The notes under the pieces are model-generated. The model was not told where the DNA came from. It worked only from the letters and a program-made list of their open reading frames with translations, and made no database searches. The position numbers and the translations under genes were made by a program. This document shows, piece after piece, positions 11,217 to 20,400 of a DNA stretch of 64,000 bases (positions are counted from its first letter, which is position 1; every line of letters starts with the position of its first letter). Origin of the DNA: Rhexocercosporidium sp. MPI-PUGE-AT-0058 (taxonomy: Eukaryota; Ascomycota; Leotiomycetes; Helotiales); contig JAGTJL010000038.1 of NCBI GenBank assembly GCA_020746875.1, positions 62,001 through 126,000 of the forward strand, in the 5' to 3' direction.

Positions 11217-12585
11217 GTTATTCGGCTAAAATAAAGCTTCATTCGATACGGAATATAAAAAAGCTAGTCCAGACGATCGGCGTAAGCTTTAAAAGCGTCG
11301 GAGAGAAGTTAGAAAGCTATATAACTTAATTCAGTATATTTTAGCCTTTAAGAAAAGGACAGAACTGTTTATAGATCTGCAGAAAACTCTTAATACTAAC
11401 GTAACAGAAAGGAAGAAATAGAAATTGGTTATCGATAGAGAAATGCGCTAGAACGCTATATATTCTATGATTCGCCGTAGCCTTGAGTTACGCGAAGCTC
11501 TTAATAAGTACGCTTTTAAATTACGCGTTTCTAGTGAGCTTTTAGATCAGGAGATCTTTAATAACGATTACCTTTCTCTTATAAAATAAAAAAGTTTAGA
11601 AATTATTATAATATAATTAAAGCCTCTTTTCCGATTGATTAAAGACTTTAAAAGCAACGCTGATTTGCAAGAAGATTCGGAATCATTATCGTATAAAGCT
11701 TTTTAAAAAACCTTACTTTATTTAGAGTATATATTAGATTATTTTAAAGCGCTGGAAATCCGTGCTAAACGCGGCGAATTCAACGAGTATAAAGGCATAT
11801 AGCAATCTATTACGCTAGCCTGGGAGGCAATACTTAAATAATACAAAAAGGCCGACGATTCCGTTGCTTAGTAAGCTTCTATAATGCTCTACTCCGGCTT
11901 TAAATAATCGTTCTTTAAAAAGAATTAGACTAATAATATAGCCAGTTTTATAACGACTGGAAAGGCTAATTTCAAGAGATTATAAGAAGACGAGTACAAA
12001 TCGCTAAGTGCTGTACGAGCCTTTCTTTCTTTTATGCTAATAAAAGCTTTTGCGCCACGGTCTATATTAAGAGATATTATGATAAATGCTCGGCTTGTAT
12101 TAAAACGAGTTGCGCCGACGATATCAGGTCGTAGAGATTAATATTACTAGTACTTGCAAGAAAAGCCAGTTGACGGAATCAGTGCTTTATAATACTGGAA
12201 AGAGAAGGAGGAGGAATGACCTGAGTTAGCTGTAATAGCCTTTGATTTTCTAGCTATTCTAGTTATAAGCTCTGAATGCGAGCGAATATTCTCTTCTTGC
12301 GTAAAGCAAATAACTGCAGAGAGCTCTCAGTTATCTGGCAAGATTCTATAGTGTTAAGAATACTTGAAAAATTAAGTAAATAAGAGAGCAATTAATTTCC
12401 TAAGAGCTTATAAAGCAGTCTTACTTAATATCTAATATATTTTATTTTTAGTATTAACTTATCAGTCCCCGAATTCTCTATCAGTCAGTTATAAGTTGAG
12501 TCGATTTTTGTATCAGTCAGTTAATTGAGAATATATCTTCAACTGATAACTGACTTACTGACTTATTGGCCAGCCTGCTGCCCAG

Positions 12586-13232
12586 CTAAGGAGGTACCTT
12601 TCTAGATATCACACAGCTGTCGAAGGCAGCCTGAATTTGAGAAGAAGTACAGACTCGAAGAAACCTGTACCGCTGGGAGGCAGCTAAGAGCAGTGAACAT
12701 TTGTCTGGAATCTGCCTTTAACTGTTTGAGACTAAAGTGAGCCGAATTACCGAAGCTCGTAAGTTCAAAACAGAACTGAAGCTTCTCTTGGAAAGAGGTA
12801 AAATTATCGCGGATGTTTTGATATAGTAATATAAAGATCGATGGCGAAGCTAAGGTCAGACGTCCCGGCTGACTATCCTGCGCAAAAGAAGAGGGACAAG
12901 CATCGAAGTGAATCTAGGTAACTCGCCATAGCTCCACCCCCCCCCCCCCCCCCGCCCCCCCCGATCGAATAATTTCAACGCAGTACCGGGAGAGGAAAGT
13001 ACATCCCCTAGCTACTACATAGACCCCTAGTAAGTTACTTGAAGATATAATAATAAAGAGATGTCATGATGAAAGGGCCAGGACTGAGAAAGAGAGTAAA
13101 TCAAGTATAATTTATTTGAGACAATTTTCTTGCTCATTGCTCCATTTTAATAACGAAACCTAACAAGTTACGCACTTGTACGATTCCTGCTATACAACGA
13201 ATACCTGCACCTGTATTATTCCCGCGGAGAAA
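12586..13232. other. Gene-free stretch with a C homopolymer
   Basis: This lies between the hAT element and the 3' end of P2. It contains a run of about 17 C (near 12939-12955), one G, then seven to eight more C. Nothing else is recognised. Confidence 0.6.
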
Positions 13233-15467
13233 TCAGTAAGCCCTCGAGCGCCTCTGCAAATCATTCAGTCTTGCCAAATCCCGCAACGCTCGGTCTTCAC
13301 CTGCCTCCACGACCTGACGGAACAGCTCCTCTAACGGCTGAAGAGCCGCTTGATGTGCTGCGATATTTTCTTGGAGACGCCTTTGTTCTTCCTGGACCTG
13401 GTCATCGCCCTGGCTCGCGCTCTCCTCACCTTCCTTCGGGGCAGAGACGGTAAGAGAAACAGCTAACTGCTGTTTTAGTCGATCAATCTCATCTTTGAGA
13501 ACCTTGATCTGCTGGCCACGTTCTTTGAGGACTTTCTCCTGCAGCACACTACGTTGATCAATGAGATTGCGGGCAGCTGGCAAGAAGTTACGCAGGTTTA
13601 GATCAGGTGAATTTAATGCGGACGAGCCAGGTACTTGACGGCGGGGAGGCGCAGCTTGTGGGGACCTGAAAGTAATCTGGTCAGTATAAACAAAAGCCAT
13701 AGGGTAGAGAAGAGACAGGAGACCGAGATGAAAGACTAACTTGGAGGACTTCAGCCAGAGAAGTCGTGCAATCCAATCCGAAGCCGAGTTTTTCATGCTC
13801 AGTAACTTATCCCACACATCCGCTATCAAGCGGTATGCTGTCATGAAGACGAATCCAAGAACAAGACAGCAGCAGAGACGTATAAGCAAATTCATGAAGG
13901 TAAAAGTACCGGTAGTAGTTGATAGAGGTGTCTCCGCCGTACGATTTCGAAACCTGGAAGTAGAGTTTAAGTCGCGATAAATATCATCGTTGGTCGACCC
14001 AGAGGTGGTGGAAATGATAAAGGAGAGAAACGGTGAAGGTAATAAATGAATCCAGCTTGTCGAAAGTATTAGACCAGTTGCGAATATTAGGCACTTCGCG
14101 ATGAAACGATACCCGAGCTTCCCCAGCTTTGTCCGCAGCTTCCTTTTGGCACGATCGAAGGGGATAAACGGAACGGTCATGAAAGGTAATCCGATTAAAA
14201 GTTTGTACTCAGTAGGAAGTGTATTACTGGCGTAGTAGACACCGAAAAGCGTAATGAGCATAAGGCTGAATAGCATAAGAGCGAAGAAGGAGATACGTAA
14301 GTATCTACATAGTCGTTTATAGAGGGACAGAATCGCTTCGGGGGCTCCGCTGTTACTTCTTCTTCTCGACTTTCCTGTCGAAGATGTTGTTGACTTTGGT
14401 CCTCCTGACTTGACGGAGACAGAGGGGCCTCGGAAACCTGAAAACTGGGTAGATTGTGGAGTGGTGAATTCTCTGCTGCCTTTAGACTGGAAGATTGGTG
14501 AAACGGTTGTGGCGGACTGGCTTGCATCTGCCTCCACCTGCTGTGATCCAAGCTTTGGCTTAGGTGATTGGAGATGCTCTGGAATTGCACCTAGAGGAAA
14601 AACATCCCTTTCTGCCTGTAGTTGAGGCTGGCCCGATACTGTCATAGGCGCATGGTCTGTTGTTCTTCTGGGAACTGATACTTGCTCTGACATACCTGGA
14701 CGTGATATGTGATCCGTCTGTTGTGTTGGTAGACGCGGGGTAGAATGTTGTGGTAAAGGAACTTCCGAGGCAGGCAAAAGGTTTCGGCTTGGAAAATGAA
14801 CATGAACTTGTGGCTTGTACTGGAAGCCTTGTCCAAGATCTAAGCTGACTGGAGATCTGTCCTTCGATGCAGCGGCGTTTATGAGGAATCGCATAGCGGC
14901 AACAGCTGCCTCCAGGTTTTCTGTTGTACTAGAAAGAACATTGCGATTTCCCAAACCATGATGAGAAGATCGACTGCTCCTGTGGTCAAAGATGGTACTT
15001 GGACCGGTGGATGCACGGGGACGGAATTGGCGTGGTGAGGCCGTTTTGATTATTCTGTTTTCCCGAGGATATTTGATTGAGGTGCGGGTGAGTGTACGTC
15101 TTTGGGCGGTGTGATTTTCCACCTTGACGGGTATTTTTTGCTTGGGCTCCTGAATGCGTTTCTTCCAAAGGCTGGCAAGCTTCCTCGATATCTTTGGCTT
15201 CACGATCTCTCCAACGGTTTGTCCGTTTTGAGTAACTTCATCCAAAAAATCTGTCCAACCGAGAATTTCCCACAAGTCGGCAAGCGGGAGAGAAGAAAAG
15301 GCGGAATCAGGTAGAGGCCCAGAATAGTCCCGCAGAAAGGCTGTCACAAAAGGAAGAGATAGAAAGATGTCCATTGATCCAACTTCCGAGGGGGTCCACT
15401 TTATTCGGGATTTTGTCAGCGAAGCCAACGGCTTGCCACGAAAAGAAAGAGCTGGTAGATCAGCCAT
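13233..15467 (-). CDS. P2: unnamed family protein with N-terminal domain, membrane segments and coiled coil
   Basis: Start chosen at the ATG at 15467 (AATAATGG context); an in-frame ATG seven codons upstream is also open. The full frame gives 744 residues. Residues 18-100 are the domain shared with P1 and P3: S-R-I-K-W-T-P-S-E, a helical middle, L-G-W-T-D-F, then T-V-G-E-I-V-K-x-K-I-S. A long Ser/Pro/Gln-rich linker follows. Next come at least three hydrophobic segments able to span a membrane (beginning F-F-A-L-M-L-F, L-I-F-A-T-G-L-I-L, and C-C-C-L-V-L-G-F), then a C-terminal Glu/Lys/Gln coiled coil ending R-R-S-R-A-Y. A 75-nt stretch (13740-13666) has donor GTTAGT, branch ACTGAC and acceptor TTTCAG and is a multiple of three. 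If spliced, one further hydrophobic segment disappears and the protein is 719 residues. Probably an endomembrane protein; function unknown. Confidence 0.8.
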   Translation of the reverse strand: MADLPALSFRGKPLASLTKSRIKWTPSEVGSMDIFLSLPFVTAFLRDYSGPLPDSAFSSLPLADLWEILGWTDFLDEVTQNGQTVGEIVKPKISRKLASLWKKRIQEPKQKIPVKVENHTAQRRTLTRTSIKYPRENRIIKTASPRQFRPRASTGPSTIFDHRSSRSSHHGLGNRNVLSSTTENLEAAVAAMRFLINAAASKDRSPVSLDLGQGFQYKPQVHVHFPSRNLLPASEVPLPQHSTPRLPTQQTDHISRPGMSEQVSVPRRTTDHAPMTVSGQPQLQAERDVFPLGAIPEHLQSPKPKLGSQQVEADASQSATTVSPIFQSKGSREFTTPQSTQFSGFRGPSVSVKSGGPKSTTSSTGKSRRRSNSGAPEAILSLYKRLCRYLRISFFALMLFSLMLITLFGVYYASNTLPTEYKLLIGLPFMTVPFIPFDRAKRKLRTKLGKLGYRFIAKCLIFATGLILSTSWIHLLPSPFLSFIISTTSGSTNDDIYRDLNSTSRFRNRTAETPLSTTTGTFTFMNLLIRLCCCLVLGFVFMTAYRLIADVWDKLLSMKNSASDWIARLLWLKSSKLVFHLGLLSLLYPMAFVYTDQITFRSPQAAPPRRQVPGSSALNSPDLNLRNFLPAARNLIDQRSVLQEKVLKERGQQIKVLKDEIDRLKQQLAVSLTVSAPKEGEESASQGDDQVQEEQRRLQENIAAHQAALQPLEELFRQVVEAGEDRALRDLARLNDLQRRSRAY

Positions 15468-16696
15468 TATTCGTAAGAAAGGTCGCAAGAGTGGCGGATG
15501 CTTCTAGGATATGGGAGGAGAGCTAAGGGTATTTGTGATGTGGCAATAAGAGTGCGAGGGATTCTAGAGGTAAGGTTAGGAATATTTGGCTTAATGTGCC
15601 GCAGATCAGGTACGGAAGACCTAAGGCACGTCAGTACACTTCGAAGCAAGTGCGCGAGGAGAGGCTAGGTGACTTGATCAACCTTGTGTAGTGTTATCTC
15701 AACGTTAGAGAATCTTCCGGCTCGTGCTTGCAATAGATGATTGTGCTGAGGCTGTGGTCGATTGCTAGAATCGATATCCGAGAGGTAGGTGATACTTCGA
15801 GAGAAAAGCAATTGGTTTATGCCAGGAGTTGTTGGTGATTGCCAATGCGAGTGAAAACTATGAGTAGGTCTTAGCTTTGAGGTTGATGCTGGAGGAAAAA
15901 TAAGGACGGGGAGAATGAGTAAGAGGTAATTTAAGAGTGATAGAGGAAAGAGAAAGAGCACAACGTGCTTCTTATATCTTGACTGCCGTAAGTATGGATT
16001 GCGATCGGGTCTAGGCTAAGTACATGGGGGGGCAGGACGATAGGTGCTTTGTTATGGTAGATAGCTGACATATGTTTGTGTGTGTGGGTGTGAGTGTAGG
16101 AGGGAGAGAAGGAGAGATTTCGTTGGCACGTTAGAAGATGTGGTTCGTTAGTAGATGAAGTTCGTTAGTAGTTGTAGATAAGGACGTTGATGTGAATGAG
16201 ACATGTATATAATACGTTAGTAGACGTGGGTGAGACATACGCAGGTATAAATTTTTCGATAACGAGCGACCTGCTATTGCTAATTACACACCTACCAACT
16301 ATTAGAGATGCCTACGGATTTCGATTACTATCAGATCATAGGCCGAGAAATCATCGATTCATTGATCTTCGCACTCCCTTTCGATTGTTTCATCCCATAT
16401 TAGCTTTTACAACCGCATTCTCGCTCTCTCGCTCCCTCGATTCCTCGCTGTCTCGCTCTCTCACTCCCTTCTTCCCCTTCCCCCTCTATCGCTCTCACTT
16501 CAACTAGTTGGAATATCCCGTTGGTCTTTCAGCTGAAGTCTACGATTATTTATATTTATATATATCCTTATAACGTTCCCCCGTCTCTTCTTCCTTTTTC
16601 TCTATTATCCTCTCACGATACTAAAGTGTGATCATTCTTGTTCTCCCTAAGCTCCTCCATCCTACCTCGCTGCCTGCTTGGTATCTCTACATCAAC
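15468..16696. promoter_or_regulatory. Shared upstream region of divergent genes P2 and P3
   Basis: A 1.23-kb gap separates the two divergent starts. On the P3 side there is a TC-rich block (about 16415-16500, CTCGCTCTCT-like), an A/T run TATTTATATTTATATATAT (about 16547-16565) and a pyrimidine-rich leader before the ATG at 16697, a usual layout for fungal promoters. Short GTTAGTAGATG-like words repeat at 16147-16222. No specific factor site is claimed. Confidence 0.4.
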
Positions 16697-18469
16697 ATGG
16701 AGGTCGAACTGCCTCCGATCATGGGTTATAACCCTAGCAAGCTCCAGTCATCTTGTCGCTTCAACTGGACACCTTCTCAAAATTCTGTCTTCCAGCAATA
16801 TGCTGCCAAGTACCCAACCTCATTTGGCCGACGTCAGAACATCCCGCAGTTGATCACTCAATTGGGATTCGACGACTATCGTGGTGTCACTACAAAGCAT
16901 GGAAACTCCGTCATCCGAATCATCTCCGATAAAGTCCTATCAAAGGCCCTTCGAATCGCCCCGTTGGCGAAGCCCGTGAAGACCACGAAGCCCAGAAATG
17001 ACAGCTCTATTGCCAAGATCAAGGAGAAGAGGTGAGCTCGGTGACCTGAACCTTGCGATTTATTATCATCGTTGATCATTGACTGATAAATTGCGCAAAG
17101 TGTACCTCCTCCGTCCATTGACTCGCTCAATGAAGTGATGGCCACAATCGACCGGCTCGCATCCCAAATAAAATCCCAGGCCAGCCCTCGCCCGAAGACC
17201 AAGAAGAAACAATCAGCCCAGGTCCATAATACAGCTTCTAATCTCACCGATGATGGCGAAACGGGTGATGTCTATCCTGCCAACTTCACTGCAGCTTCTA
17301 CAGGCGCTTTAAACCACAACGCATTCATGCATGGTGGCCTTGGTGATGTTGAATCATCCGAGGCAGTCAACTTCTATCTTACTCCCACCGATGGAGATAC
17401 CCCTCTCGCTCTTGCCCAGACAACAATTGAGAATGTCAAAGAAGCTGCTACCCCGCCATCAGGAGGCGCGTTCGTCGCAGGCCAAATTCCCTCACCACAT
17501 GGCCTTATGCACGGCCGAGCCATCAGCACAACTACGAACTCTAAGAATGCCGCCAATCGAGCTCATAATACTATGGCTCTATCAGGTTACTACATCCAGC
17601 CTCATAGACTTAATAACGAGGTGGAGACAGGAACTCCGTCTATTGGTCAGACACCAGACATTGGCCTGCACCAGATGAAATTGAACTATAGCTCTCCTTC
17701 ATACCAATCCGGTGTAGCAGACGCTTATCCCTCAGCAAATACCAACAATGCCTTGGCCGAAACAACTGTTCCCAGTACTGATGGAGTTGCCAATGAAGCC
17801 ATTAAGTCAAGGAAGAAGCAGGACGAAGTTCCAACTCAAGGTCACCGCCAGACTCGGTCGACATCCTCTCCAAGTAGTGCTCGAGCTTCGGGGTATGTCA
17901 TCGGCCAGCGAAACAGCACTGAGCCTGGCCTTGCCCAATCCAAATTCGCACCATCGTCGTTCCCTTCTCAGCCCGCAACCACACTGAACCCAGCTCCCAA
18001 ACCTGCCCAGATGACTCCGCAGGTCCATTTTACTCCGCCAGGCCCGAGCATCGTGACGGAGCCTGGTGCCGTAGTTACTACTCGAGCAGCCCGGGCGTCA
18101 ACTCGAAGAAAGCCACAGACAACAACCACAATTCCCTCGAAGCCGTCTCAGAAGAGTAATCCCAAGGCCCAACCTCGTTATACTGCCGAAGTTGCTAGCC
18201 TGAGTGCAAATATTCTCCTGATGAAGCAGCTCTTCGAGCAGCTCGCTACTGAAGTTACTACCAAAGACAAGAAGGAGACGGGCTTTCAGCCTATGGACCG
18301 ATTTCCAACACCTGCAGATAGTGGCGATGAATGGGTTGAAGAAGCTCCTGCTCTTGCCTCTGGTTCTGTCTCGAGCTCCAGTTCTGTATCTAGTGATAGT
18401 GAAGAAGAGAGTTGGACTGATGATAAAGGAGGAATAAGTGATGTTGAAGATTTCTATGATGAAAATTAA
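16697..18469 (+). CDS. P3: unnamed family protein with N-terminal domain, disordered middle and acidic tail
   Basis: Two exons (16697-17031 and 17101-18469) with a 69-nt intron (GTGAGC...TGACTGAT...CAAAG) give 567 residues. The start at 16697 is preferred over an upstream in-frame ATG at 16628 because it places the domain as in P2. Residues 14-90 carry the shared domain: L-Q-S-S-C-R-F-N-W-T-P-S, L-I-T-Q-L-G-F-D-D-Y, then S-V-I-R-I-I-S-D-K-V-L-S. The middle is rich in Ser, Thr, Pro and Gln with Lys/Arg patches (K-T-K-K-K-Q; R-A-S-T-R-R-K-P). The C-terminus is strongly acidic with a Ser run (S-D-S-E-E-E-S-W-T-D-D). The basic middle plus acidic tail would fit a nuclear or chromatin role, but that is inference. 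Codons are free of RIP damage. Confidence 0.8.
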
Positions 18470-18937
18470 GAGAACACTTGTTTGAGTTGGCAGGAAGATC
18501 ATAATATGGGCGAAGAGACGGATGGATGGCTGTCGATGTTTTTGATCTGTTGCTTCGAGTTTTCTCTATCATCAGCGCTTCCACTACCCCCTTCCTTTAG
18601 CCGTTTTCATTGTTAGTTCACATGTTGTTTGGGCGTTATCTGTATTTGGGCATTATGAACCTGCCCTATCGTTCGTTATTCCTTCTTATGTATTTTGGTT
18701 GTCTTATCTGCATTTGAGCATCACGAACCTGTTCTATCATTCATTAAGCTTGGCTCTAGATACTTTTTACGACGCGAGTGGCAGAAGAATTCTGAAAGGA
18801 ATAGGTCTTAGGGATATTAGAAATACACTTTTGTTTATCAAATTATGAATATCTCTTTTAAGTTGATTCATTCGATAGATAGCTTTACTACTTTTATAAT
18901 TTTAATATACGTTTTAATTAAGAAATATTTTTTTTTT
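18470..18937. other. 3' flank of P3, no gene seen
   Basis: Contains a near duplicate of a short block: (C/G)(A/T)GCATT(A/T)(T/C)GAACCTG(C/T)(C/T)CTAT at about 18648 and again at about 18716, each followed by a TTC-rich stretch. It probably includes the P3 3' untranslated region. Nothing else is recognised. Confidence 0.4.
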
Positions 18938-19129
18938 TAAAAAAAAAGAAAAAAAGAAAAAAAGAAAAAAAGAAAAAAAGAAAAAAAGAAAAAAAGAAAA
19001 AAAGAAAAAAAGAAAAAAAGAAAAAAAGAAAAAAAGAAAAAAAGAAAAAAAGAAAAAAAGAAAAAAAGAAAAAAAGAAAAAAAAGAGAAAAAAGAGAAAA
19101 AAGAGGAAAAAGAGGAAAAAGAGGAAATA
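18938..19129. repeat. Microsatellite, unit GAAAAAAA
   Basis: About 17 near-perfect 8-bp units of GAAAAAAA follow a T run. They grade into GAGAAAAAA and GAGGAAAAA variants at the right end. The purine strand is the plus strand. No spacers of unique sequence occur, so it is not a CRISPR. Confidence 0.9.
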
Positions 19130-19576
19130 GTTTAATTAAAAAGAATATACTAGTTGAGATTAGCTTCTTCTTGTATACATTATTCCCTAGTAGTGAGTTC
19201 GGGAACTGTTTTATGAGTATAAGATGCTTATTCTCTTGGGGATGCTGAGAAGAATGCTTCTGCTGCTGCTTCGGTGAACGTCTTGATACGTCTTCTTATC
19301 AATTGCTGGGTCTCGGAGGAAGAGAGGCATATGCTGGGACTTGCCTAATGATTTGGGATAAACTTTTTTTTTCCGTGACGAGTACGGGATGTACAATTTT
19401 ATTACTGGTGGAAATTGAACCTGTTTAGCGGACAGCGGTCAAGTCCCTTGCTCCATCAAATAGAAACAATATATTGGAAGATGTATTAACGGATGGTATT
19501 TAGGAGATACTCCACTTCAACTCAGGCCTGGAAGATCTACCTTCAGAATTGATGTTCATTTCTAGCCTTAATCTAG

Positions 19577-20390
19577 GCTCCAGCTAAATCCACATGCTCG
19601 AATAGCTAAATCCACATGCCAAGTGAATCGCTTATTCTAAAGTGACTTGGCCCGTATACGTATTAACCTCGCCTCCCCTAGTAATTAGTAAGGAACTCCG
19701 AGGTAATTTAATGCAAGGGCTTGTACTTTATGAAATTAATTATACGAGGCTAAGTATTGGTTTTGCAGCTTTACCTTGAGTCTCATTCTATACAGCCTCT
19801 CTTTTGATTACCACTATTATGATTCGAACTCGCTCATTTTAGCAATGGCCTTTTCATTACCTCAGTCTCGTATACCTCCACCTCCAGCAGCGATTTACCC
19901 CGACCTTGATAGCGGTTTTGCTGCAACTGCAATGCAAGTACAAGAAGTTGTAAACGATACTCTTGCGTTCCTTGAGGCACGTGAGAATACCCTTTCAGAA
20001 GAAGAAGATAATACTACTGAGGCAATCATCATTACTACCTTGCAGGATACGCCGATTTGCCATGATTCACAGCAAAAACAGCTATCCATACGGTCTTCCC
20101 TAATGCAGCCACTAGGAGAGCCGTCTCGGTGGAATATTAGGGATACCGACAGTCAGCTGACTGATACTGACGCTCTTTATACACTCGATTCCCAGTGGTA
20201 ATAGTATTTGTATAATTAGTTGTATATATTTATGTCTTGTTATCCATATCTCAGTTATGCATTAGTGGTCCTTGCGCTGCAGTAGTAATTTTGCCTAAGA
20301 AGCGAGATTTCTCAATGCACACCCTTGAATTCGGCACTGAATACTTGGCATGTGGATTTAGCTATTCGAGCATGTGGATTTAGCTGGAGC
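19577..20390. mobile_element. 814-bp TIR element with intact small gene (MULE-like)
   Basis: The ends are perfect 48-bp inverted repeats (19577-19624 and 20343-20390). Each contains two direct copies of AGCTAAATCCACATGC. The element is flanked by identical 10-bp duplications CTTAATCTAG (19567-19576 and 20391-20400). A 10-bp duplication with long ends points to the Mutator-like (MULE) group, by inference only. It has no transposase and carries one open gene (19845-20201). The identical ends and undamaged gene suggest recent movement or protection from RIP, in contrast to every other element in the window. Confidence 0.85.
19845..20201 (+). CDS. Small acidic protein carried by the TIR element
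   Basis: The start at 19845 lies in a good context (GCAATGG) and gives 118 residues. An in-frame ATG 23 codons upstream is less likely. The sequence begins M-A-F-S-L-P-Q-S-R-I-P-P-P-P and has an acidic helical middle (L-E-A-R-E-N-T-L-S-E-E-E-D-N). It ends with Thr/Asp-rich D-T-D-S-Q-L-T-D-T-D. There is no membrane segment, signal peptide or known motif, and I do not recognise the family. It is the only gene within the inverted repeats, 221 bp inside the left repeat and about 140 bp from the right one, so it either moves as cargo or belongs to the element's biology. No RIP-type stops. Confidence 0.6.
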   Translation: MAFSLPQSRIPPPPAAIYPDLDSGFAATAMQVQEVVNDTLAFLEARENTLSEEEDNTTEAIIITTLQDTPICHDSQQKQLSIRSSLMQPLGEPSRWNIRDTDSQLTDTDALYTLDSQW

Positions 20391-20400
20391 CTTAATCTAG

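Larger units (their letters stand above)
7445..12577 (+). mobile_element. RIP-degraded hAT DNA transposon, split by an LTR element
   Basis: The ends are 20-bp inverted repeats (start CAGGGTGGCCAA, end TTGGCCAGCCTG; 18 of 20 match). They are flanked by 8-bp duplications, CTGTCCAG (7437-7444) and CTGCCCAG (12578-12585), which differ by one C/T. An 8-bp duplication is the hAT hallmark. The plus strand reads as a transposase with many TAA/TAG stops. The best-preserved part, near 12185-12420, has the C-terminal dimerisation motif S-x-E-C-E-R-x-F-S preceded by a Trp/Pro-rich stretch. The frame is interrupted at 9085-9089 by the LTR element 9090-11216 and resumes at 11222. Net length is about 3.0 kb. 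Not functional. Confidence 0.85.

Noticed and set aside
12939..12963. Long C run as a biological signal
   Set aside because: Homopolymers of this length are prone to sequencing error, and nothing nearby depends on it.
14195..14590. Minus-strand frame of 131 codons inside P2
   Set aside because: It overlaps the P2 frame in another phase and lacks the family domain.
18938..19129. A-rich repeat as a CRISPR array
   Set aside because: Eight-base units without unique spacers, in a fungal context.
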